Shown piece after piece: positions 21,973-28,179 of a stretch of DNA of 28,179 nucleotides. Location of the stretch: positions 1 through 28,179 of the forward strand of contig JBMOLJ010000119.1 of assembly GCA_049324235.1 (NCBI GenBank). The letters are read 5' to 3'. The translations under genes and the position numbers were made by a program. The stretch's first letter is position 1. The number at the start of each line of letters is the position of its first letter. The DNA is from UBA1431 sp049324235 (GTDB lineage Bacteria > Bacillota > Clostridia > Christensenellales > UBA1431). Below the pieces are notes generated by a model, which did not search any database, had not been told where the DNA came from, and saw nothing but the letters and a program-made list of their open reading frames with translations.

Positions 21973-22563
21973 ATGGATGCTGTTTGGATCATTGCAGCCA
22001 TACTTGTGTTGGCGTTGATTATTATGGTGTTTTGGCCGTTCAAAATCTCTTTTTACCTCACCTTTGATCCAAAACAGAAAAATGAAGCCGTATTTGGCTT
22101 CCATATGCTCCGGGGGAGGATCTGGAGGGAGTGGCGCCTGTCCATTGCCGATATACCGGGCGGATGGTATGGCATCTGGATAACGGACAATAAGGGAAGA
22201 AGATATCTTTTCACGCGCCGGCAAAAACCCCAAAAGCGGATAACCAAAGACACCCGGCGTATTGTGTTCCACGTTTATAGACGTATCAGAATAAAAAAAC
22301 TCTATTTAAATGCCGAGCTGGGGCTGTTTTCCGACGCAGCCGCGACCGCATTGGCTACCGGAGCGGTCCAGGCGCTCGTCTTTTCATTTTTGGCCGCGTT
22401 TTATCCCCCCAGGGGTATTGGATTGAAACGGATTGAGATCAGGCCGCGCTTTGATAAAGCTTGTTTTAATTTCCAAAGCCGATGCATAATCACACTACGC
22501 ATAGAACATATTATTAGTGCTGGATGGAACAACCTATTAAACAAACGAAAGAGGGCGGTTTAA
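21973..22563 (+). CDS. DUF2953 domain protein (YtfI-like)
   Basis: A 196-residue protein with one N-terminal membrane helix (about residues 3-22, VWIIAAILVLALIIMVFWPF) and a basic remainder containing the DUF2953-type segments LNAELGLFSDAAATALATGA and KRIEIRPRFDKACFNFQSRC. It is followed three bases later by ytfJ, the pairing seen for ytfI-ytfJ in Bacillus and most Clostridia, and this drives the assignment. In B. subtilis the pair is linked to spore formation/germination, but the function of DUF2953 is unknown. The start is the ATG at 21973, five bases after GGAGGG (21962-21967); upstream in-frame starts would run through the terminator. Confidence 0.85.
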   Translation: MDAVWIIAAILVLALIIMVFWPFKISFYLTFDPKQKNEAVFGFHMLRGRIWREWRLSIADIPGGWYGIWITDNKGRRYLFTRRQKPQKRITKDTRRIVFHVYRRIRIKKLYLNAELGLFSDAAATALATGAVQALVFSFLAAFYPPRGIGLKRIEIRPRFDKACFNFQSRCIITLRIEHIISAGWNNLLNKRKRAV

Positions 22564-22566
22564 ACA

Positions 22567-23016
22567 ATGCAGGCACATCCCATTGAAAACATAATGAGAA
22601 CGACGATGGAACAGACCACAGAAATGATCGATGTGAACACGATCGTAGGGGATGCGGTCGAATCAAGCGACGGTTCGCTGATCATTCCGGTTTCACGCGT
22701 GTCCTTTGGTTTCGTTGCCGGCGGCGCGGAATACGGTCTGGGCAGGGAAGGAAAGCCGGAAGAGCTTCCCGAAGCGGATGCAGCCGCAGGGCAGGGCGAT
22801 GAACTGCCGTTTGGCGGCGGCGCAGGCGCGGGCGTGACGGTAAGCCCCATGGCGTTTCTCGTGGTGAGCGGCGGACAGGTCAAGCTTCTGCCCGTTGACG
22901 CCGGGTCGCTTTACGGCCAGATCATCAACGCCGTTCCGCAGGTTATCTCCGAGTTGAAAGATGCATTCAAAGGGGATAAAGAAAAAAAGGTCGACATCAC
23001 GATTGCGGATTCGTAA
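22567..23016 (+). CDS. ytfJ: GerW family sporulation protein YtfJ
   Basis: Spore protein family (GerW), needed for normal germination of some Bacillus spores. The protein has 149 residues: an N-terminal amphipathic segment (HPIENIMRTTMEQTTEMIDV), then the conserved core NTIVGDAVESSDGSLIIPVS and VSFGFVAGGAEYG. A Gly/Ala/Glu-rich linker and a hydrophobic C-terminal part (GVTVSPMAFLVVSGGQVKLL) follow. The order DUF2953-ytfJ is preserved. A terminator follows 16 bases after the stop. Confidence 0.95.
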   Translation: MQAHPIENIMRTTMEQTTEMIDVNTIVGDAVESSDGSLIIPVSRVSFGFVAGGAEYGLGREGKPEELPEADAAAGQGDELPFGGGAGAGVTVSPMAFLVVSGGQVKLLPVDAGSLYGQIINAVPQVISELKDAFKGDKEKKVDITIADS

Positions 23017-23032
23017 TGGCAGGGAAATGAAC

Positions 23033-23065
23033 AAAAGAAGTGACAGGACGGTCGCTTCTTTTTTT
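23033..23065 (+). terminator. Intrinsic terminator between ytfJ and dacB
   Basis: AAGAAGTGAC (23035-23044) pairs with GTCGCTTCTT (23051-23060) with one G-U pair and loop AGGACG, followed by a T run to 23065. The dacB ribosome-binding site begins three bases later, so dacB depends on read-through or an unseen promoter. Confidence 0.8.
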
Positions 23066-23082
23066 ATGGAGGGATGAAAAAT

Positions 23083-24246
23083 ATGGCGCCCAGAATGAAA
23101 CGTTGCATGTTGGTTTGGGTAATGGTAATCTATACTGTAATAGCCGGGACAGCGCAGCAAACGGTGCGGGCAGCGCCTGATAAAGCGACTTCCAGCGCGG
23201 CTGTGGTGATGGAAGTAACGACAAACCGTGTGCTGTTTGCGTCAAACGCGGATGCATGCATGCCCATGGCCAGCACAACCAAAATTATGACGGCGCTTGT
23301 TGCGCTGGAAAACGGCAATCTCTCCGATAATGTTACGATCCCCCATGAAGCCGTCGGTGTAGAGGGCTCCTCGATTTATTTGAAAGACGGGGAGAAGCTT
23401 ACGTTAGAGCAGCTCCTCTACGGGCTGATGCTTGAATCGGGAAACGACGCCTCCGTGGCGATAGCCTGCCATATAGGGGGATCTGTTGAAGGCTTTGTCG
23501 ATATGATGAATAAAAAATCGGGTGAGATCGGAGCAAAGAATACGCACTTTGCCAACCCGAACGGCCTGCACGACGAGAACCATTATACAACGGCCTATGA
23601 CCTCGCGCTTATTACGTCATACGCAATGAAAAACCCGGATTTTCAAAAAATATGCCAAACGAAGTATAAAGAGATCCCGGGGCCTGATGGCAAAACGCGA
23701 ACGCTGAAGAATAAAAACAAGATACTCTGGCAGTACGAAGGCGGGAACGGCGTGAAAACCGGATACACAAAGGCGGCGGGGAAATGCCTGGTGGCGTCTG
23801 CCATGCAGGAGGATATGCAGCTTGTGTGCGTCGTGCTCAACTCATCTTCCATGTTTGAACAAAGCATGAGCCTGATGGACGAGGCGTTTAAGGACTTCGA
23901 TTATACGACGGTGCTCAGCCAGGGCGAGCCGGTTGGGACAATTCCTGTAAAGAGGGCCAATGTGGAGGATGTTACCGTTTGCATGGATGAAGACATACGC
24001 CTCCCGCTCACGCAGGATGAAAAAGATAACATCAATGTCACGGTATCGATGGTTCCGTTTCTGAAAGCGCCGGTTGAGGCAGGAATCATCGTGGGGCGCC
24101 TCGAACTGAGCATCGGCGGCACGAAGGTGATGGATATGGAGATCGAATTGGGAGAAGCCATACCCGCAAAATCATGGGGAGACTGGCTGCACGATATCAT
24201 CAGAGGATGGCAATTCTCAAATGCATTAACACGGAGTACGGCATGA
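23083..24246 (+). CDS. dacB: D-Ala-D-Ala carboxypeptidase (DacB-like, intact active site)
   Basis: Low-molecular-weight PBP (peptidase S11) that trims D-alanine from peptidoglycan pentapeptides; DacB in spore formers adjusts cortex cross-linking. The 387 residues include a signal peptide (hydrophobic about 8-24). Active-site motifs are all intact: SxxK as STTK (64-67), SxN as SGN (119-121) and KTG (225-227) in GVKTGYTKAAGKC. A C-terminal beta domain and a short amphipathic anchor (WLHDIIRGWQF) complete it. The start is the ATG at 23083, nine bases after GGAGGG (23068-23073); the ATG at 23074 touches that site. It overlaps rluB by ATGA. The dacB-rluB pairing parallels the dacB region of B. subtilis. 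Confidence 0.93.
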   Translation: MAPRMKRCMLVWVMVIYTVIAGTAQQTVRAAPDKATSSAAVVMEVTTNRVLFASNADACMPMASTTKIMTALVALENGNLSDNVTIPHEAVGVEGSSIYLKDGEKLTLEQLLYGLMLESGNDASVAIACHIGGSVEGFVDMMNKKSGEIGAKNTHFANPNGLHDENHYTTAYDLALITSYAMKNPDFQKICQTKYKEIPGPDGKTRTLKNKNKILWQYEGGNGVKTGYTKAAGKCLVASAMQEDMQLVCVVLNSSSMFEQSMSLMDEAFKDFDYTTVLSQGEPVGTIPVKRANVEDVTVCMDEDIRLPLTQDEKDNINVTVSMVPFLKAPVEAGIIVGRLELSIGGTKVMDMEIELGEAIPAKSWGDWLHDIIRGWQFSNALTRSTA

Positions 24247-25031
24247 GATTACAGCACTATCTGGCGGTTTGCGGCATCGCGTCGCGCCGCAAATGCGAAA
24301 CACTGATCGCCCAGGGGCGCGTACGCGTCAACGGCGTTATTGTGGACAAGGCCGGTATAAACGTCGAGATGGGAACCGACCGTGTGGAGTTGGACGGGAA
24401 ACCGGTTGCGCCGGCCGGTGCGCCGGTATGCTATATGCTCTATAAGGAGCGCGGCGTCATCAGCTCCTGCAGCGACCCGCAGGGACGGACAACGGTGATG
24501 TCCTATTTTAAAGGCGCCAAGGAGCGGCTGTTTCCTGTGGGCAGGCTGGATTACGATACAGAGGGCCTCCTGCTTGTAACAAACGACGGCACATTGGCCT
24601 ACCGCCTGACGCATCCGCGCTATGAGGTGAACAAAACGTATACCGCCGTAGTACGCGGACAGTTGAAACCGTCGCAGATACGCAGGCTGGAAAAAGGCGT
24701 GGAGGTCGACGGCGTCCGTACAGCACCCGCGCATGTGCAGGTGGTTGAAGCCAAGCCCGGGGAGGCGACGGCGCGCATAACGCTCCACGAAGGCAAGAAC
24801 CGGCAGGTGCGTAAAATGTTCCTTGCCGTCGGACTGCCTGTAAAAAAACTCAAGCGCGAACAGATCGGGTCGCTCTCGCTGGGAAACCTCAAACCGGGAC
24901 AGGTGAGAAAACTAAAACACCATGAAATACAGCGGCTTCTGGATGAAGCCATGGCCGGTGAATTTGCAAAAGCACGGAAAAGCAATATCCGGCACGATCA
25001 GTGTAGCAAAGGCAATCTACCGGGCCCTTAA
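24243..25031 (+). CDS. rluB: rRNA pseudouridine synthase (RsuA/RluB family)
   Basis: Isomerises a uridine in rRNA to pseudouridine. The 262 residues comprise an N-terminal S4 RNA-binding domain (about 1-55, RLQHYLAVCGIASRRKCETL), then the catalytic domain with VGRLDYDTEGLLLVTNDG (Asp103 as catalytic residue), YRLTHPRYEVNKTYTAVVRG, LHEGKNRQVRKMFLAVG and VKKLKREQIG. The last 30 residues are basic and unconserved-looking. The start ATG (24243) overlaps the dacB stop by four bases, with GGAG six bases upstream. Whether it modifies 23S (RluB) or 16S (RsuA) cannot be told from sequence alone. A strong terminator follows. Confidence 0.93.
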   Translation: MRLQHYLAVCGIASRRKCETLIAQGRVRVNGVIVDKAGINVEMGTDRVELDGKPVAPAGAPVCYMLYKERGVISSCSDPQGRTTVMSYFKGAKERLFPVGRLDYDTEGLLLVTNDGTLAYRLTHPRYEVNKTYTAVVRGQLKPSQIRRLEKGVEVDGVRTAPAHVQVVEAKPGEATARITLHEGKNRQVRKMFLAVGLPVKKLKREQIGSLSLGNLKPGQVRKLKHHEIQRLLDEAMAGEFAKARKSNIRHDQCSKGNLPGP

Positions 25032-25055
25032 GGCGGTACGCGCAGGTTTTTCATG

Positions 25056-25091
25056 AAAAAAACGCACGAGATTGTATCCTTGCGTTTTTTT
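25056..25091 (+). terminator. Intrinsic terminator after rluB
   Basis: An 11-bp perfect stem, 25056-25066 (AAAAAAACGCA) with 25081-25091 (TGCGTTTTTTT), with a 14-base loop and a run of seven T residues in the descending arm. The -35 and -10 of a candidate downstream promoter overlap its loop and 3' end. Confidence 0.8.
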
Positions 25092-25099
25092 GGTATTAT
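25072..25099 (+). promoter_or_regulatory. Candidate extended -10 promoter for the surE leader RNA
   Basis: TTGTAT (25072-25077), 16 bases, TATTAT (25094-25099), with TG at 25091-25092 giving TGGTATTAT. Predicted start is about 25106, exactly where the first hairpin of the leader begins. The -35 is weak; the extended -10 is the main support. Confidence 0.45.
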
Positions 25100-25105
25100 G
25101 GTTAT

Positions 25106-25309
25106 TGAATAAACCGGTTCCGGTTTATTCATGCAGGCTTCAACCTGTCTGAATGCTTCCCCCGTAATATGAGGGAAGAAAATATACAGGCAACATGGAA
25201 TTATGCCGTCTGCATATTTAACGGTTTACTTGCCTTTAATAATTCAGGTGCAGGGTCAATGCGTTTTTCATGCAAAACCATGCGCCTGCATAAGCGAAAA
25301 ACGTTTTTT
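25106..25309 (+). ncRNA. Candidate structured small RNA or regulatory leader upstream of surE
   Basis: This fills most of the 349-base gene-free gap between rluB and surE. It has a 12-bp near-start hairpin (25106-25117/25120-25131). Nested long-range helices follow: 25131-25138/25284-25291 (8 bp), 25149-25154/25242-25247 (6 bp), 25188-25193/25230-25235 (6 bp) and 25206-25209/25221-25224, plus a local CTTCCC/GGGAAG hairpin near 25155-25177. It ends with a terminator-like hairpin (25262-25269/25296-25303 with inner 25270-25274/25287-25291) and six Ts (25304-25309). The 8-bp helix and the inner terminator stem compete for 25287-25291, as in a switch. I recognise no known RNA class (no T-box, 6S, SRP or riboswitch core). 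Structure is by eye, without energy calculation. Confidence 0.4.
25262..25309 (+). terminator. Terminator/attenuator-like hairpin 72 bases before surE
   Basis: CGTTTTTC (25262-25269) pairs with GAAAAACG (25296-25303), inner ATGCA (25270-25274) with TGCAT (25287-25291) and a four-base bulge; six T residues follow. No gene lies between it and the previous terminator, so it must act on a leader or small RNA. Confidence 0.55.
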
Positions 25310-25380
25310 AGCTGCTGGATACCTGCGTATCCTGGTATCCGGTAAGGCTTGGTATACAGTTTTCAGGAGGTTCTTTTTTA

Positions 25381-26163
25381 ATGAAGATATTAGTGGCAAA
25401 CGATGATGGCATTGATGCGGAAGGCCTATATGCGTTGGTGAAAAGCTTAGCCAGAAAACACGAAGTAATTGTTGTTGCTCCCGATGTGCAGAGAAGCGCC
25501 GTTGCGCATTCGGCCATGATATTTCATCCGATCATCACCAGGCAGGTGAAATTCAGGGATCTGGATGTCCCCGCTTATTCCATTACCGGAATGCCGGCTG
25601 ACTGTGTAAAGCTGGGCATTTTTAATTTGATGGATGAAAAGCCGGATGCCGTTTTTTCAGGGATCAACTGCGGTCCTAACCTGGGCACGGACACGCTCTA
25701 TTCGGGTACGGTAGGGGCCGCCATGGAAGGAAACATCAATCATATCAAAAGCGTGGCCGTTTCAACGGTTTCACATTGTCCTGCCCACTATGAAACCGCT
25801 GCCAAATACGCTTTGTCGGTGGCAGACTGGCTGGAGGAAAACGATCTGCCCGACGGCACGATGCTCAATATAAATGTTCCTGACTTGCCTGAAGAAGAAT
25901 TGGCGGGCGTTGCGTTCAAGCGCCTGGGGTATTATGAATATGAAACATGTTACGTCAGCGGTACGAACCCCCGGGGCGAATTATATTTCTGGCATCCGTG
26001 CAAGCTTCTGAGTCCCGAGGAACGCCTGGCGCAGAACGATGTCGATTTTGAATGGTGCGAAAACGGTTATATTGTGGTTACGCCCTTGCAATGGGACAGA
26101 ACCAACGTTTCCTTTATGGAGTCTTTGGAGCGGGCAAAGGCGTTGCAGCTCAACGATAAGTGA
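25381..26163 (+). CDS. surE: 5'/3'-nucleotidase SurE
   Basis: Metal-dependent nucleoside-monophosphate phosphatase with survival roles in stationary phase. At 260 residues it has family length. The signature begins MKILVANDDGIDAEGLYALV (metal ligands Asp8/Asp9 in NDDG), with VVVAPDVQRSAVAHS-type sequence, ITGMPADCVKLGI and the hallmark SGINCGPNLGTDTLYSGTVG followed by AAMEG. AGGAGG (25365-25370) lies ten bases before the ATG. It is preceded by the unusual structured leader region, which may regulate it. An RpiR-type regulator gene follows after 26 bases. Confidence 0.96.
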   Translation: MKILVANDDGIDAEGLYALVKSLARKHEVIVVAPDVQRSAVAHSAMIFHPIITRQVKFRDLDVPAYSITGMPADCVKLGIFNLMDEKPDAVFSGINCGPNLGTDTLYSGTVGAAMEGNINHIKSVAVSTVSHCPAHYETAAKYALSVADWLEENDLPDGTMLNINVPDLPEEELAGVAFKRLGYYEYETCYVSGTNPRGELYFWHPCKLLSPEERLAQNDVDFEWCENGYIVVTPLQWDRTNVSFMESLERAKALQLNDK

Positions 26164-26189
26164 TTTTGCGTAAAAGGGTTTGATATGCG

Positions 26190-27050
26190 ATGAAGGAACA
26201 CCACCAGAGTTTAATTGAGATTATTGAGGAAAAACTCTCCGAGATGAGCAAAGGACACCGGTTCATTGCGCGCTTTATACTCGATAATTATGACAAGGCG
26301 GCGTTTATGACGGCGGCGCGTCTGGGCGCCGAGGTGGGCGTCAGTGAATCGACCGTAGTGCGTTTCGCGAGCGCGCTGGGCTTTGAGGGATACCCCGAAC
26401 TGCAGCGCGCCCTGCAGGAAGTGGTACGCGGTAGGCTCACCATGCTGCAGCGTATGGAGTTGATGAGCGATGTGGACCCCGATATGCTCCTGCAGACCGT
26501 GCTCAAGGCTGACATGGACAACATCCGTTCCACCATCGAATACGCCGATACCGCCGTATTCAATACCGTTGTCGAAAGCATGCAGGACGCGCGCACGATT
26601 TACGTGATGGGGCTTCGCAGCGCCGCGCCGCTGGCCCAGTTCCTGGGGTATTACCTGAATTTCGTGTTCCCTGATGTTAAACTGCTGACAATGGGTACCG
26701 GCGGCATCTATGAGCAGATGCTGCGCCTGGGCGAAGGCGACCTGTTCATCGCCATAAGTTTCCCGCGCTATTCGAGGCAGACAGCGGAAGCGCTCCTTTT
26801 TGCAAAGGAACAGGGAGCGCGCACGGTTGCGATTACGGACGGCCCGGCATCGCCGATATATACCGATTCGGATTTCTGCCTTTTTGCGCGGAGCGATATG
26901 GACTCGTTCGTGGATTCGCTGGTGGCGCCGCTCAGCCTGATCAATGCGCTGGTGGTTGCGGTGAGCCTTCTTCGGAAAGAGGGCTTGTTCGACCACTTTA
27001 CAAAACTGGAAAAAATCTACAACGATCACGAGATCTATACGAATAAATAG
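26190..27050 (+). CDS. MurR/RpiR family transcriptional regulator
   Basis: Sugar-phosphate-responsive regulator of 286 residues. The N-terminal HTH_6 domain spans about residues 3-78, with helix-turn-helix TAARLGAEVGVSESTVVRFA and the family continuation SALGFEGYPELQRALQE. The C-terminal SIS phosphosugar-binding domain spans about 125-260, including IYVMGLRSAAPLAQFLGYYL, the LTMGTGGIYEQML loop and FIAISFPRYSRQTAEALLFA. The ligand cannot be read from the sequence; nearby genes (surE, a histidine phosphatase) give no clear sugar pathway. The ATG at 26190 has AAAAGGG 11 bases upstream, a rather wide spacing. Confidence 0.92.
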   Translation: MKEHHQSLIEIIEEKLSEMSKGHRFIARFILDNYDKAAFMTAARLGAEVGVSESTVVRFASALGFEGYPELQRALQEVVRGRLTMLQRMELMSDVDPDMLLQTVLKADMDNIRSTIEYADTAVFNTVVESMQDARTIYVMGLRSAAPLAQFLGYYLNFVFPDVKLLTMGTGGIYEQMLRLGEGDLFIAISFPRYSRQTAEALLFAKEQGARTVAITDGPASPIYTDSDFCLFARSDMDSFVDSLVAPLSLINALVVAVSLLRKEGLFDHFTKLEKIYNDHEIYTNK

Positions 27051-27075
27051 GTACAAAGGGACAAAACGGGGTATT

Positions 27076-27690
27076 ATGAAACTGATTTTAACGCGGCACG
27101 GCGAGACGGAATGGAATCTTATGCGCAAAACACAGGGCGCAACAGATACGGCTTTGACAGAAACGGGAAGGGAACAGGCGCGTTTGCTTGCCAGGCGCCT
27201 GCGCGGCATAAAAATAGACGTTATTTATGCGAGTTGTATGTCAAGAGCCATGGAGACGGCCCATATCATAGCGCATGAGGTCGGCGCGCCCGTTGTCAGC
27301 GAGCCTGACCTTAAAGAATACGGTTTCGGATTGTGGGAAGGCCAGCATATCGATTCGTTGAAAGACAATTATCCTGACATCTTTAAAGTATGGGAATGTA
27401 CGCCTGCATTGTGCAGGATACCCGGAGCGGAAGACTTTCCTTCCTACAGCCGGCGCATCGGAGGCTTTTTGGAAAAGGCGCTCAAACACCATAAAAACGG
27501 TACGGTGATGGCCGTATCCCATCAACTGACATCCAAGCTGCTCATCACGAACGGGCTGGGTATTTCGGATAATTTTATTCATAGCTTCAGAGTGGACAAC
27601 ACATCTTTGAACATACTGAATTTCCTGCCGGAGCATGTTGTGCTTGAAAAACTTAATGATACCACGCACCTGCTGGGAGAAGACAAGTGA
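27076..27690 (+). CDS. Histidine phosphatase family protein (phosphoglycerate mutase-like)
   Basis: The 204-residue protein has the phosphohistidine motif LTRHGETEWN (His8), Arg57 in CMSRAMETA, an acidic partner in LKEYGFGLWEG (Glu81/Glu88) and a second His149 in VMAVSHQLTSKLL. All catalytic positions of the 2H-phosphatase fold are present. The size and the GFGLWEGQ region fit broad-specificity phosphatases such as PhoE/CobC-like proteins better than glycolytic dPGM, so I leave the substrate open. It starts 25 bases after the RpiR gene, and its stop overlaps the next start as GTGA, which indicates one operon. Confidence 0.9.
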   Translation: MKLILTRHGETEWNLMRKTQGATDTALTETGREQARLLARRLRGIKIDVIYASCMSRAMETAHIIAHEVGAPVVSEPDLKEYGFGLWEGQHIDSLKDNYPDIFKVWECTPALCRIPGAEDFPSYSRRIGGFLEKALKHHKNGTVMAVSHQLTSKLLITNGLGISDNFIHSFRVDNTSLNILNFLPEHVVLEKLNDTTHLLGEDK

Positions 27691-28179
27691 AACCGGATGT
27701 CATTGTGGTGGGCGGCGGAGCCGCCGGACTCGTTGCGGCGCGGGCGGCGTCTATGCGCGGACTTAAGACCCTGCTAACAGAACGGAACGCGCGGTGTGCG
27801 CGCAAGCTCCTGATCACAGGCAAGGGCCGCTGCAATATCACAAACACGGCAAACCGTGAAGAGTTTTTCGACAACATCGTAACAAACGCCAGATTTCTAT
27901 ACAGCGCGCTCAGCCGTTTCGGGCACGGGGACATACGAAACCTGCTGCATGAAGCGGGCGTGCCTACAAAGGCGGAACGCGGAGGAAGGGTTTTCCCTGC
28001 GTCTGATAAGTCGGCGGACGTTGCGCGCGCGCTGGAACAGCTCGCGCGCAAAGAGGGCGTGCGCATAAGGACGGACGCGCGCGTTAAGAATATCGATACG
28101 GAGGACGGCGCTGTGCGCGCGGTTTGCCTGCATGGAGGCGAGACCATAGCCTGCCGGAGCGTCATCCTGTGCACGGGAG
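27687..28179 (+). CDS. NAD(P)/FAD-dependent oxidoreductase, HI0933/BaiN-like family (3' truncated by window)
   Basis: The frame is open to the right edge (164 residues visible; the family is about 400). The GTG start at 27687 overlaps the upstream stop (GTGA) and has GGGAG (27675-27679) seven bases upstream. The FAD-binding dinucleotide fold begins at once: VIVVGGGAAGLVAARAAS (residues 5-22). The family-specific KLLITGKGRCNITNT motif follows, with GGRVFPASDKSADVARAL further on. The visible part ends in VILCTG, the second GxG region. BaiN/RdsA-type proteins are flavoproteins of mostly unclear substrate; some gut Clostridia members are implicated in bile-acid reduction, but no such role is claimed here. 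Nothing appears damaged in the visible part. Confidence 0.9.
   Translation, partial: MKPDVIVVGGGAAGLVAARAASMRGLKTLLTERNARCARKLLITGKGRCNITNTANREEFFDNIVTNARFLYSALSRFGHGDIRNLLHEAGVPTKAERGGRVFPASDKSADVARALEQLARKEGVRIRTDARVKNIDTEDGAVRAVCLHGGETIACRSVILCTG

Noticed and set aside
25203..25406. Small plus-strand open frame overlapping the surE start
   Set aside because: No ribosome-binding site, no recognisable features, and it runs into surE in another frame; better explained as part of the structured leader.
26211..27209. Minus-strand open frame of 332 codons opposite the RpiR-type gene
   Set aside because: It is His/Arg/Gln-rich shadow sequence with no domain, and the plus-strand gene is clearly real.
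1..28179. CRISPR arrays, tRNA genes, insertion sequences, prophage or defence genes
   Set aside because: None seen: no regularly spaced direct repeats, no tRNA-like cloverleaf, no transposase or integrase frames; the region is core chromosome.

Overview
The window is a densely packed, co-directional (all genes on +) stretch of chromosome from an endospore-forming member of the Clostridia (Firmicutes). Three things support this: spoIIIAB-AH, spoIVB, spo0A, spoIIM and a GerW-type ytfJ gene; strong purine-rich Shine-Dalgarno sites with frequent TTG and GTG starts; and a gene order (asp23-amaP-nusB-folD-xseAB-ispA-tlyA-nadK-argR-recN-spoIVB-spo0A) typical of that class. Composition is moderate in GC. 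The species cannot be fixed from this window alone.

Layout. (1) 1-3901: the spoIIIA operon from spoIIIAB (first base of its start codon just outside the window) to spoIIIAH, encoding the mother-cell half of the feeding-tube channel; SpoIIIAF is reduced to its membrane domain. (2) 3902-5750: a strong extended -10 promoter, the Asp23 / AmaP / DUF2273 envelope trio, nusB, and an intrinsic terminator. (3) 5771-8986: folD-xseA-xseB-ispA, overlapping or abutting. (4) 9012-10211: a separate promoter, a long structured RNA (9044-9623) closed by a 12-bp end-to-end stem, and a small polytopic membrane protein with a DxxxD motif. By position, size and partner I identify these as OLE RNA and its protein OapA. 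The dxs gene usually found near here is absent. (5) 10227-14194: tlyA, then a promoter and nadK-argR-recN. (6) 14283-17146: spoIVB, spo0A, spoIIM; the spoIIM ribosome-binding site is buried in a perfect 8-bp stem. (7) 17206-19649: deoB and a D-Ala-D-Ala-carboxypeptidase homologue whose catalytic SxxK and KTG motifs are both altered. (8) 19768-21929: promoter, site-2-protease-like M50 peptidase, scpA, scpB, an imperfect inverted repeat and a terminator. (9) 21973-25091: DUF2953 gene, ytfJ, terminator, an intact dacB, rluB, terminator. (10) 25072-25309: a gene-free leader with its own candidate promoter, nested long-range helices and a terminator-like hairpin, a possible undescribed small RNA or regulatory leader ahead of surE. 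(11) 25381-28179: surE, an RpiR-type regulator, a histidine phosphatase, and the start of a HI0933/BaiN-type flavoprotein running off the end.

How it works together: much of the window serves sporulation (channel assembly, pro-sigmaK signalling, master regulator, engulfment, cortex peptidoglycan remodelling) embedded among housekeeping genes for one-carbon metabolism, isoprenoid precursors, DNA repair, arginine and NAD(P) control and chromosome condensation. The most distinctive elements are the OLE RNA/OapA ribonucleoprotein, the degenerate DacF-like protein beside an intact DacB, the structured surE leader, the hidden spoIIM ribosome-binding site, and the short SpoIIIAF.
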